64,000 bases of DNA from Pseudofabraea citricarpa. Its lineage: Eukaryota; Ascomycota; Leotiomycetes; Helotiales; Dermateaceae. Position numbers and translations under genes: made by a program. Location of the stretch: contig JAPWGK010000027.1 of NCBI GenBank assembly GCA_029641185.1, positions 62,001-126,000 of the forward strand, read 5' to 3'. Below the pieces are notes generated by a model. That model was not told where the DNA came from, made no database searches, and saw only the letters and a list, made by a program, of their open reading frames with translations. Shown one piece after another: positions 1 through 12,935 of this stretch. The stretch's first letter is position 1. Each line of letters starts with the position of its first letter.

Positions 1-3000
1 AAATAAAAAATAATTATAAGATTTATAAAAATAAAAGAAAATATAAATCTTTTAATATAATTATAACTAGAAATTATACTTATAAGAATCTTTTTATATA
101 ATATTAATTTATTTTAAGCTAAAAATATATTTATTAATAAACTTATAAAATTAATTATAATACTTCTTATTAATAATATTAAGCTTATAAATATAAAGAT
201 TTTATAAAAGATTTATTCTTTTAGCTCTTTTAAAAAAGTAAAATTTTATATATATATTTTTAGCTAAAAAGATTTAAATTAAATTAAAATAAATTTTATT
301 AATTTACTTATAATATAATTAATAACTTTTATTTTAAGTATACGCCTAATATATATAAGAAATTTTAGTATAACTTTTTAGCTCTTAAGAATAAATCTAA
401 GTATCTTTCTAATAAAATTAATAATTTTAATTATAAGAAGCTTTTTATTCTTAAGAATTTATTTTTCTTATATAAGTACTTATATCTAATATTTATATTA
501 TTATTAATTATTATCTAGTTATTTTATATAATAAATATAATTATATAAACTCGCTTATATTTACTTATACTTATAAGAGGAATATTTTTAAGTTTCTTAA
601 GAGTTTAAATAATATTATTTTTTAATATTTAAATAATTTATCTAATAATAATAAAAATAATAATAATATCTTTAATTAATATACTAATAAATATACTTAT
701 TACTTTTATAAGTATTAGATTTATTAAAAAAAGAATTTTAATTAATATTTTAAATACTAGAAATTTAATATTAAAAACCTTAGTTTAAAGTCTTTTAATA
801 AAATCTTTAAGATAACTAAAAATAAATATTTAATTTTTTATCTTAGTTACTTAAAATACTTTTTAAGTAATAAAAGTAATAATTATTTTTTTAAGATTAT
901 TAATAAAAGTAAATATTATTTATTATATTTATTTAAATATATTTATATTTTAATTTTTAATTAATTTTTATCTTTTATTAAGTATTTTATTATTATTCTT
1001 TAAGAAAAAGCTTTTTTTTCTTTTAAGATATATTCTTATATTTCCTTAAATAAGAATTTTATTAGTTTATTATTCTTAGAATCTAAAGAAATATTATTTA
1101 GTTATTTATTAGACTTTAGAATTAAATACTAATTATACTAAGTTAAAATAAATTAAAAGAATTTATAATTATAAGTATAACTTTAGATTTATTAGTTCTA
1201 ATAAATAAAATAAAAAAAAAACTTATCTTATAAAAATAACTAATAATATAATAAATATTCTACTTAGTTAAAAGTATAATTTATTTTTATTTAGTTATTT
1301 TATTTATATAAGTATAAGCTTAATAACTTATAAGTATTACTTAGGAATATTTCTTATTATAATTTAAAGTATTTTACTTAAATAAAAGAAATTTATAAAT
1401 ATAAATATAAATAAAAATAAAAACTTTTTCGCTTTTTAAAATTATTTTTTTATTTTATTATAAGTATCTTATATATTAAGTAAAACTTAAAAATATTTAA
1501 ACTTATATTAAAAGATATTTTTTATAAAACTATTAGTTAATATATTATTTATAAGAATATAAGATATTTTAAAAATATTTTTATTATATTCTTAGTATAA
1601 ATATATATTCTAAATATTTATATATTTTAACTTAATTATAATTCTTATATTTTTTCTAATAATTAAACGAATTATTTAATAATTATTATAAAAGATTATT
1701 TATAATTCTTTAATTTTTAGATTTAATTTTTTTAAAAATCTTAAGAAAGTTATAATTTCTTTTATTATAAACTTAATATCCTAAAATTTAATTTTTATAA
1801 TTAATATAAATATATTTAATTAATATATTATTCTCTAAGTAATTAAACTATTAAATAAAGAAATTATATAATTATATAAAAAATATATTTAATATACTTA
1901 ATATTTAGATTTTACTAAGCTTATAATTAAATTATATTACTAGAAAGTATATTTTAAAAAGATATTTAATTATTTAATTTATAATTATAAGATTTTTTAT
2001 ACTTAGATTAATTAAAAAATAAGAAAGCTAAAAAGCTATAAAAGTTATATTTAATATAATTATAATTATAATATATAATATTAAGCTTATTTTTTCTTAG
2101 TATTTTTAAACTTAAGTTTTAAAAACTTATCTTATATTTTTTATAAACTTTATTATTAATAATAAAATATTTACTAAGTATTTTATATTTATTAAATTAA
2201 ATCTAATAATAATCTTTTTAATATATATATTATAAATTAATTATATCTTTTTCTAAGATTAATTTTTAATAATATATATTCCTAGGAATTATTTTATATT
2301 CCTAAGATTTTTAAGCTTATATATTTTATTAAGTTTATAAATAATCTCTTAAGCTTTAGTTTTATTATTCTTATAATATAATACTTATTTATTATTAATA
2401 TAAAATATAACTAAGACTTTAGATCTAAGGCGTATATAAATATATAAGTCTTTTTTATATATAATTAGATTTAATTTCTTTAAAGTAACTAAGAATTTAT
2501 AAAATTATAAAATAAAAGAATTTTTTAAGTTATATAATATTTAATTAATTTTTATATATATTTCTAGTATTTTAAATTTATTAGTTATTAAATAAATAAC
2601 TAGGATTTTACTTTTCTTTTCTTAAGATATTAATAAATATATTAATTATATTAAATTATTTAGATTTAAAGTTAAATTATATTATAATTAATATTATTAC
2701 TTAAAATAATTATAATATAAAAGTAATTATATAAGTTAATATAATTAATTTATTATCTTATAAACTATCTTAAATTATAATTTATAATTAATATTAAGTT
2801 ATTATTTTAGATAAATTTAATTTATATATAAATATTTATTTTAAAAGAATTAATTTAATTTTTATTCTAAGATTTTAATTATTTACAAATAGTTTTTATT
2901 CTTTAGATATTAAATCTTTAGTTTTATATTATCTTTAAATTATATATTAAATAAATATTTTATTAAATTATTTTAATAAATACTTAAGAGTTTACTTAAG

Positions 3001-5070
3001 AGATTATTTATTTAAACGCTTACTCTTAAGACTTTTATTTATAATATTATAATAATTATTATATATATTATTTTAGAATAATTTTTATTTTATCTTATTA
3101 ATTAATTAAACTAATAAATATAATAAAAGTTATTAAATATATTAATATATTAATATTTAACTTAATTTAGTATTTCTTTTAAGTTATTTATCTTTTATTA
3201 TAAAAGAATATATTATATTTCTTTTATTTTCTTTAGAACTCTTATAATTTTAATCTTAGAATCTTTTATTAAATTATATTATTAGATTAAATTTCTTATA
3301 CTTATATTTATATTTTAGTTTTAGTAACTAAGCTAAAGGTTTTCTTTTAAGTTTTTTTTAAGAAAACTTTTATTAATTAACTACTTAATTATATAATCTC
3401 TTTTATTATATAATTACCTAAAATATTATTCTTATTAATATAATTATAAATATATATTAATACTTAATTAATTAATTAGTTTTTTCTATTTATAAATATA
3501 TTAACTTATATATAATATATTATTTATATAAAATACTAAAATTTAATTAAATACTTATAACTTAAGAGATATAAATAAAAGATATATAATTCTTTTAATA
3601 TTAATAACTTTTTTCTTTTTTAAAGAATATTAAATTAAATTATATCTTATATAAAATAATATTATATAAGTATAATATTATAAATAATTAATACTAAGAA
3701 AATATAAGTAACTAAGAAACTAGAGATAAATACTTATAAATATTAAACTTATAAATATAAGAAATATAAATAAGAAAATATTTTATATAAAGAAATAATT
3801 TATTAAATAAATATAAGAAAAATATTATATAATATTAATAAGTCGTATACTAGGGTTCTTAAAGTTTCTTTTATAATAGTTTTAACTTAGGTAAATTATT
3901 AATTTTATCTCTTAATAAATAAAGCGAATAATTATATAAATTAATATTTAATAATTATAAATTATCTTAGAAATTAAGTAAATTATTTTATACTAAGTAA
4001 ATTATTACTTAAGTAATTACTTAGTCTTTTTATAATTATAAATACCTAGGAATTTCTTACTTAACCTTCTTCTTTTTTTCTTATTAATAACTAAACTTTA
4101 TTTCTTTCTTCTTTTTACTTATAATTAATTATTTATCTTTTTTCTTTTTCTTTTTTCTCTTTAACTTTATATATATTACTTTTATATTATATACTTTTAC
4201 TTTTAGTATATTTTAGGTTATTAACTTAGTCTTATAGAAAATATAATATCTAATTATAGAGAGAATATTAATCTTCTTAATATAATTAATTATAATAATT
4301 TTAATAACTTTATCCTAGAAGTATAAGATTATATATTTATTATATATAATAAAAGAATAACTCGAGTTTATTCTTAGTATTATTAGTTACTTATTATTTA
4401 TTATTTTATTATTATTTATTATTTAATTAAATTTAATTATATTTTCTAGTAATAATATTTCTAAATTCTTTTATACGAAATTATTATTCTTATTATAACT
4501 AAAAGATATAATCTAACTAATATATATATTAATTAAACTTATTCTTAATATATTCTTAGTTTTAAAGTTTAATCTTAATAAAAAGTAAATTATTTATTAA
4601 CCGATTAATAATATATTATATATATTCTTAATAATTATTATAAGTTTTATTTTTTAATTTATTTTATATATAAACTTAAGATTAATAATAAAATATATAA
4701 AAAATATCTAATAAGTTAATCTAATTATTATTATAAGTATTATAAGTTTATTTCTTAAAGAATTCTTTTATATTTTATAATTAATTAACTTTAGGTAATA
4801 ATTTCTTTTTTATTAGGTTTATAAGTTATAATAAATTCGTATAATATTTCTTATTAATATTATTCTAGTAAGTATTATCCTAGTATTTATAAATACTTTA
4901 ATTTTATTTTTTATATTATTATTATATAAGTAAAAGTTATAACTATTATATAATATATATATTAAGAGACTTATTATATTACTTTTACTTAGCTAATTAC
5001 TAAAAGAAGAAATTTTTCTTATAACTTAGTTTATATATCTTTTAGTAATAAGAATATTATTAATTTAAAA

Positions 5071-5103
<33 letters not shown>

Positions 5104-8100
5104 CTTTTAAAAAAAAAAATTTCGCTTATAATTTTAGTAAAAAGTATTAAATATATATAATAATTTTTTAATTATATTAAACGCGCTTCGTATATTAAGT
5201 TTACTAATAAAAGCTTATTTAATATATTTATACGCTTATTAATTATATTAAAAAGTAAAATATAAAATTATTATATTTTAGTATTATTAATATACTTTTA
5301 ATACTACTAATAATTTTTCTAGTTTATAAATATATTAAATAATAATAAAAAGATTAAAAGTAGCTTTAAGTTAATAAATATTTATTATATATATATCTTA
5401 TATATATTATTATTAATAATTCTTTTAATTAAAAGATAAATCTAAGTTAATAAGTTATATTTTTTTATTTTATTTCTTTTAAAATAATAATAAGAAATTA
5501 TTATAATTTTATTAAAAAATAAATTTATTAAATATTAGAGATATTTTATATATAAGTATTTCTAATAACTTTAATAAGAAATTAATTCTTTTTAGCTTTT
5601 TCTTTTTTTAGTTAATAAATATATTATTACCTAAGATTAATATATTATTAGTTTATATACTTATAATTCTAAAACCTTTAGAATTAAAAATAAATAATTA
5701 GAAATTATATATAAATATTTATATTTATAATTAAATAATATAATATATTATTTACTAATATATATTTATTTTTAAGATATTATAAAATAATTTTCTTATT
5801 ATTATAATTATATTTTTTAGGTATTAATATTAGATTTCTTTTAATAAATATATAAGAATTTAATTAGCTAAGTTTATAATATATTTAATATATACTTAAA
5901 TAATATTATTATAATAAAAGATATATTTATAAGAATTAAATAAAATAATAAAAATAATAAATAAATATTAGCTTATTTTTTAGATTATTAATAATTAAAT
6001 TTAAATAAATTATTTTCTTATATTATTATAAGCTTAAATAATATAATAAGGTTTTTTATATAAAACTTTTACTTTGTTTTCTTTTATTTTTTATATTAAT
6101 TATAAGTTAAAAATCCTTCTTTTATATTATTATTAGATTAAATCTAATAAGTTTAAAAATATTATTTATAATTAATCTTTTAATTTTCTTTCTAGTAAAT
6201 TCCTTAAATAATAAGTTAATATTATAAATAAATATAAAATAAAGCTTAGAATTAATATTATATAAATATTAATTAATAATTATATAATTATTTATTATAA
6301 AATATCTAAAAAATAAGAAATTAACTTAAAAAGAATATAATTTTATATTAGTTAATTAATACTAAGAGATTATATAAGTAATATAACTTATATAATACCT
6401 AAGATATAATTAAGATTATAATATACTTTTAAGTTAATTTTAATTAATCTTAAAAGTATATTTTTTTATTAGTTATAATTATATATTATTTATATTACTA
6501 AAATATCTTATATTATTTATTATAATCTTACGTATATTATTATTTAATTAAATTAACTTAATTTATTAGATTATTAATCTTTTAACTTATTAAAAGATTT
6601 TACTTATAATTTCTTATACTTTTTATTAATTTCTTTCTTTTTTTTCTTTTTATAATAATTCTCTTATAAATATTTTAACTTAAGATTACTTTTTTATTTT
6701 ACTTTTATTTTTCGTTTTTTCGATCTTTTAATTTAATTATAAAAGATTTTAATTATAATAACTTCTAAGACTTTTATTAAAGTTAATTATAATATAAATA
6801 TAATTTATACGTATATTATTTTATTTATTTATTAAAAAGTTATTTATACTCTTATAAAAATAAATTTAATATTATATTCCTTTATTATTATATAATTATA
6901 ATCTAATTATTCTAGTATTTTAAAAATATATATATTAATAAAAAATTTATTAATAATAAAATTAATAATTTTTAATAAGATATTTTTAAGTATAATAACT
7001 TAAATAATTTAATAAAAGATAATTTTAGTTATCTAAGAAATAAATAAAAGTAAATATATTATAAGAAACTTATTAGTCTTAGTAAACTTATTCCTAATAT
7101 AAGAGAATATTATTTTAAGTTAAATATAAAGCTTTATAATCTAGAAAAACTTATTTACTTATATAAACTTTTATATTCTTATAAATTCTTTTAAGTTAAA
7201 TTTCTTAGATTATTTAGATTATTTTAAAATCCTAATAATTCTAATAATTTTAATAATCTTAGTTATATAACTTTAAGTTATATAACTTTCTACTTATAAT
7301 TTTTTATATATATTTATTATACTAAGCCTTAGGTTATAAGTTATTATATAATATAATACTTATAATATTATCTTTTATTTAGCTTAATATATTCTTAGAC
7401 TTTAAAGCTAAAATATAAAATATTATTATTAGATTATAATCTTAGTTTTTTTTTATTATAATACTTATATATTTAAAGAAAAAATTAAATAAATTAAAAT
7501 TATACTTATTAATTAATAATACTAAAATTAAAATAATATCTTATACTTAATATAAAAAAAGTAACTTAAAATATTTTATTATTATAAGTTTTTCTTATTT
7601 TTTATAATATATATAAGTTAATAATTTTATAAAATATAATATTTATAATTCTTTTATTATTAATTAAGCGAAGCTTAATTATAAAGAAAAACGTTTAATT
7701 AAATCTTAGAATATTATCTAAGAGAAATAATAATAATTTTTTACTTATTTAATTAAATAATTTATTTAGCTTTTATAAATTAATAAATAATATAAGATAT
7801 TTTATTATAAACTTTTTATTTTAGAGAAACTTAATATTATAAAAGAAATAAAATAAAAGTTAGCTTTTAGTTAAATTAACTTCTTAGAATATATCTAAAA
7901 AAGAAATTATTAATTAATTTTATTTTATATTTTCTTATAACTTAATTATATATTTATTTTTAGATTTTACTTTTAATTAATAATAATTATAACTTAGATT
8001 TAATTATATTATAACTTAGATTTAATTATATTATAATATAATTATTATATTCTAATATATTTTAATTAAAGTTTCCTCTTAGTTATTATAAGCTTATTAA

Positions 8101-10522
8101 TCTAATATAATCTTTCTTTTAACTTTCGTATAATTAATAAATTTAATTTTTATTTTATTTTAATAGATATTTTTAATTCTAGTTATCTTATAAAAATCTT
8201 CGATTACTTATTATAAGTAAACTTTTATAAAAGCTAAATATTAAGAATTATTTATTTTTTTTATAATTTTAATTATTAAAAATTAAAATTAATAAAATAT
8301 TTTATTATTATATTATTAGATTAACTTAACTTAGAATTATAATAAACACTTATTTATTAGAAGCTTTTTATTTAATATAATATATAACCTTTTATTAGAT
8401 TAAAATATTTAAACGATTAATTTAAATTATATAATCTTAAAATTTAATATTAGATAATATATAATAAGAGAATATCTAATTATTAGATAATATAAATAAA
8501 AAGAATATTTAAATATAATTAGTTAAATCTAATTAGTTCTAATTTATTTAATTATTTAATATTATTAAAAGCTAGAATATAAATTAAAAGAATTTAATAT
8601 TCTAAAAATAAAAGAATATAAGAATAATTAATAATTCCTTTTTAAAAATAATATATCCTAAGATTATTTATTACTTAATAAAAAGATATTAAATCTTCTT
8701 TTTATATAAATCTTAATTCTAAGATTAATCTTTCTTTTAATAATAATAATAAAAATAAGTAAATAATTTTATTATATTTTTTCTAATTATTTTATTATAT
8801 TTTTTTTCTTTTTTATTTTTTTCTTTTTTTACTTTTTATTTAACTTAATATCTCTTATAAAAGTTATTATCTTTTATAAATTATTATATTATCTTAATCT
8901 AAAATCTATTAAGTAAGTTTCTTTTAATTAATTTTAATATTTAAGATTATTCTAATAACTTATTCTCTAAAAAAGCTTAATTTACTATTATAAAACCTAA
9001 TTATAAAGATTTTATTATTTAAATAACTTTTTTCTTTAAAGTAAATTAAAGATTTTTATTTTCTTTTATTTTATTACTTAATATTTTATTAATCTTTTAT
9101 AAATATTAGACTAAAAGTATATTATTAATAAAGCTAGTAAAAGGATAAAATATATTTTTATATATAATATTATAATTATAAGTTAATAACTTATTTCTTT
9201 TATAATTTTTCTAATAATTTTAGGTCTTATAATATTAGAAATTTAATTATTTCAAATTTTTAGAGGAAATATTAGCTTAAATATTAAGCTAATTTAAATA
9301 CTTATTAATAAATTCTAAGTTATAATTAAAGAAAATAAAATATATAAAAATAATAAAAAGAAATTCTTAGTATTATTAAAGATTCTTTATAATTAGCTTA
9401 AGAATCTTATAAGAGATAATAAATATATAAATCTTATAAAAATATTATATTAGAATATAATTCTAGTAAAGTTTAATATTAAAAGAATATTATTATATCT
9501 ATAAATACTTTTTATTTATATAAGTAACTAAAGAGAAAATTAATTTAAGTAAAAAAGATTATTATTAATAATTATAAAATATAAGTTTATATTAGAATTT
9601 AAATATATAATAATATTTTTATTTTATTTTTATTAAGAATTAAAACTCTTTAAATTTAAAAAGCTTATAAAAAGTTAAATAAGTAAATAATTCCTAATAA
9701 TATATTATTTTAAGATTATTAGAAATAATAAAAAGAAATTTTTTATAAATATATTCTAAAGTTAATTTTCTTTTATTAAAATTTTATATTCTTATAAGTA
9801 TTATTTCTAGGATTTATATCTACTAAGAATAATTATTAGATTTAATTATTATATATTACTTAAATTATTACTTAAATATAAATATTTATATATACTAGTT
9901 AATTTTTTGTTTTTTCTAATAAAAATATTTACACGTTTTAATAATTTTACTTTTTATTTTATTAATTATACTTATATATATTAATTTATCTTTTTTTCCT
10001 TTTAATAAGAATAATCTTTTAATAATAAATATAAATTTTTGTAACTTAATATATATATCTAATAAATTATATTAATCTTATATAAAATATAAGATAATAA
10101 TCTTTTAATTATCTTATTATATTAGTAATATAAGTATATTAATATAAAATTTCTTAAGAACTTTTATTATTATTTCTAAGAAATATTATAATATAAAATT
10201 TTAAGTAATTTTTAAAAGATTTAAGTTATATAATATAAAATAAATATTTAAATTAAATAATTATAATAATTAATTAAAATATATAAGTAAATTACCTAGT
10301 AATTATATTATATAATTAATTAAAATAAATAATTAAAATATACGATTTTAATTATTAGTTAAAAAAATTAATTAAAATAATTAATTAAAATAATTAACTA
10401 AGATAAATATTTAAGATAATAAACTAAGTAAAATAAATAATTAAATTAAATACTTTAAATACCTAATAATAATATATTATTATTATATAAAATAAATAAC
10501 TAAGTAAAATAATTAATTAAAA

Positions 10523-10650
10523 TAATTAGCTAAAATAAATAATTAATATAAAATATAATTAATTAAAATAATTAGCTAAAATAAATAATTAAAATATATA
10601 ATTCTAATAATTAGCTAAAATAAATAATTAAAATATATAATTCTAATAAT
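10523..10650. repeat. 39-bp AT-rich tandem repeat
   Basis: Two near-identical 39-bp units, about 10568-10606 and 10607-10645, contain the word AATTAGCTAAAATAAATAA followed by an ATATATAATTCTA tail. A third, diverged unit lies just upstream, with its AGC core at about 10529. The surrounding 10,260-10,760 is built from related AATTAATTAAAATAA words. It looks like a decayed minisatellite inside the RIP block. Confidence 0.6.
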
Positions 10651-11154
10651 TAATTAATATAACTAATACTTATATAATATAATTAATTAAAATAATTATT
10701 TAATATAAATAACTAAGATAATTAACTAAAAAAATAATAAAATTAAATAATTTATAATCTTATAATTTATTTCTTTTTATATTTTATAATATTAAAATCT
10801 TTTATATAATATCTAATAATATAATAATTTTATTATATTTATTTTATTAAATACTTTTTTAATACTAATATATTATATTATAAAAGTATAATTCTTAAGT
10901 AATTAAATTTAAAATAACTTTAAAGTTAACTTAAATATTAAATCTTATTAAAAGTAGATAAAAATATATTTTTTAATTTTAGAATAATTATTAGATAAAA
11001 TATTAAAAGTAAAAAAAAAAGAATTAATTAAGACTTTTATTTTTAAATAATAAGTAATAAATATTATAAGCTATAATTATATAAATAACTAATATTAATA
11101 AAAGTTAAAAGCTAAATACTTATAAATTATTAGAAATATATTCTTATATAAAGT

Positions 11155-11570
11155 CTTTTTATATAATATAATAATTTAGCTAATAATATATATAATCTAA
11201 GTAAATTAAGTTTCTTTTCTTACTTATAATTCTTATTCTTAAATAATTAGTAACTAATATTATAAGTAATATAAACTAATAATATAAGTTAAATACTTAT
11301 TTATTCTTAAATTTATATATTTATTTAGAGTTCTTTTATATAATATAATAATTTAATAAATAATATATATATTTTAAGTAAATTAAAATAATCTTTTTAG
11401 TTATTAATCTAATTCTTAAATAATTAGTAATTAATATTATAAGTTATAATTATATATATAAATTATATAAACTAATAATTTAAGTTAAATATTTATTTAT
11501 TCTTAAATTATCTTTTTATAATAAAATAATTTAGCTAAAAATATACGTAATCTAAGAAATTTATCTAATA
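11155..11570. repeat. Degenerate ~178-bp tandem repeat (three copies)
   Basis: A block opening with a CTTTTTATATAATATAATAA-like string begins at about 11155, 11333 and 11512, giving spacings of 178 and 179 bp. Each copy continues through a TTTAGCTAA/TTTAATAA segment and a TAAGTAAATTA segment. The first two end in a TTAAATACTTATTTATTCTTAAAT-like segment; the third copy is only partly present. A fainter related block precedes the first. This is satellite-like, but copy number and family cannot be judged from the window. Confidence 0.55.
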
Positions 11571-12701
11571 ATAAATTATATATATATTTATTTTTATTAT
11601 TATATTATAAAAGTAATAATAAATAATAATAAATAATAATAAATAATTTTTTTATCTTATAAAATTAAATAATATTATTATATAATAAAAGAAAACTTAA
11701 GGATTATAATATTTTTATATCTTAATATATTACTTATTATATAAGTAAGTTATTAATTTTCTTACTTAGAAATAATAATTTCTTATATCTCTTATAAAAT
11801 TAATTCTTATTATTTAATAAAGTTTTATTATTATAAAATCTAAATTTTAATAAAAGTACTTATAATTATTTTTATTATCTTTAATATAAACTTAAATTTA
11901 ATTCTCTTAATTTCTAAAAGTCTTATATAATAATAACTTAAAGTTAAATCTCTTAGTTTTTAAAAGTCTAATAAAACTAATTTTTAATTTAATTAAAAGA
12001 AAATACTTATATATATATATTTCTTTAATATTATTAATAATAAAATAAATTAAAAGATAACTTTAATATAACTTTTATTAACTAAAAGAATAAAAGAAGT
12101 TTTATTAAATTTAAATTAAATAATCTTAGAATATAAATATTATTAGTAAAATTTATTATAAGATATAATAATAGTTTATTAAGATTTCTTTTTTTAGAAT
12201 TTTTTTTTTTTTTAGCTTATTAGATTAACTAAAAAAAACTAAATAAATAAAAAGAAAAATAACTTAAGTATTTTTAATATAAATTTAATTTTATTATATT
12301 TTATATTTTTTTCTAAGAAATATATTTAATAATAATATAATCTTAAATATTATTATAATTACTAAACTTATTTTAATTAGGTTATAATTATATAAGATTA
12401 TATATAATTTTATTTAATAAATTATAATTATCTAAAAATAAAAGAGAATTTCTAAGAATAAGAATTATAATATAATATATTATTATTATAAGCTTATATA
12501 AATTTATAATAATAATTTATTATAATTACTTTCTTTTTACTAAGATAATTATTTATTATAATAATATTAATACTAAGACTTTTCTAAGATTTTACTAAGA
12601 TTATACTAATTTATTATATTTACTTATAGTTATTTTTTATATAAACGTCTTATAATAACATAGGATAACTTCTTTTTAGTCGTACCTCCTTCTAAGAAGT
12701 A

Positions 12702-12742
12702 TTAGGCACGTGCCTAAATATTAGTTGAAGTTAGGCACGTGG
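12702..12742 (+). promoter_or_regulatory. Palindromic E-box pair upstream of the acyltransferase
   Basis: TTAGGCACGTGCCTAA (12702-12717) is a perfect 16-bp palindrome centred on CACGTG, the core bound by basic helix-loop-helix regulators. A second copy of its left half, TTAGGCACGTGG, starts at 12731, 29 bp downstream in the same orientation. Both lie about 200 bp before the acyltransferase start codon, immediately inside the edge of the AT-rich block. The outer half-site TTAGGC/GCCTAA is also the core of the 16-bp arrays in the two divergent promoters of this region. Function is inferred from position and symmetry only. Confidence 0.55.
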
Positions 12743-12935
12743 ACGACAACAAAGTCAGGTATATGTTTGGTGGCCATCTAGATTCCAACAGCCAAATCAT
12801 TCCCACCGCAGCCTTATAGTCTGACATTTAAGCAAAGTCATTCCTGTGTATTAATAGTAGCTGATAGAAATTTATCACAACCAGACTTTCCTCTTTCATC
12901 CCAATCATCTCTAAATCATTTCTAAATCCTGTTTC

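Larger units (their letters stand above)
1..12660. repeat. AT-rich RIP-degraded repeat block, gene-free
   Basis: This stretch is almost pure A+T with no open reading frame of useful length on either strand. Reading through it, CA and TG dinucleotides are nearly absent: I found only about ten, for example near 2886, 6073, 8347, 9252, 9908 and 10038. TA is hugely enriched, and the surviving cytosines sit mostly in CT, CC or CG contexts. That is the outcome of CpA-directed repeat-induced point mutation on both strands, carried close to saturation. The original elements are presumably transposons, but I could not assign any family here. The edge is sharp: normal CA/TG usage resumes at about 12,660-12,710, under 300 bp from the first gene. 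Confidence 0.93.

Noticed and set aside
5080..5103. CRISPR-like or tandem array at the (AAT)n tract
   Set aside because: Plain trinucleotide run in AT-rich DNA; no spacers, and the host is a fungus.
1..12660. Mitochondrial DNA as an explanation for the extreme AT content
   Set aside because: No mitochondrial genes, tRNAs or long frames; CA/TG erasure with retained CT/CG is specific to RIP, and the block joins nuclear intron-bearing genes directly.
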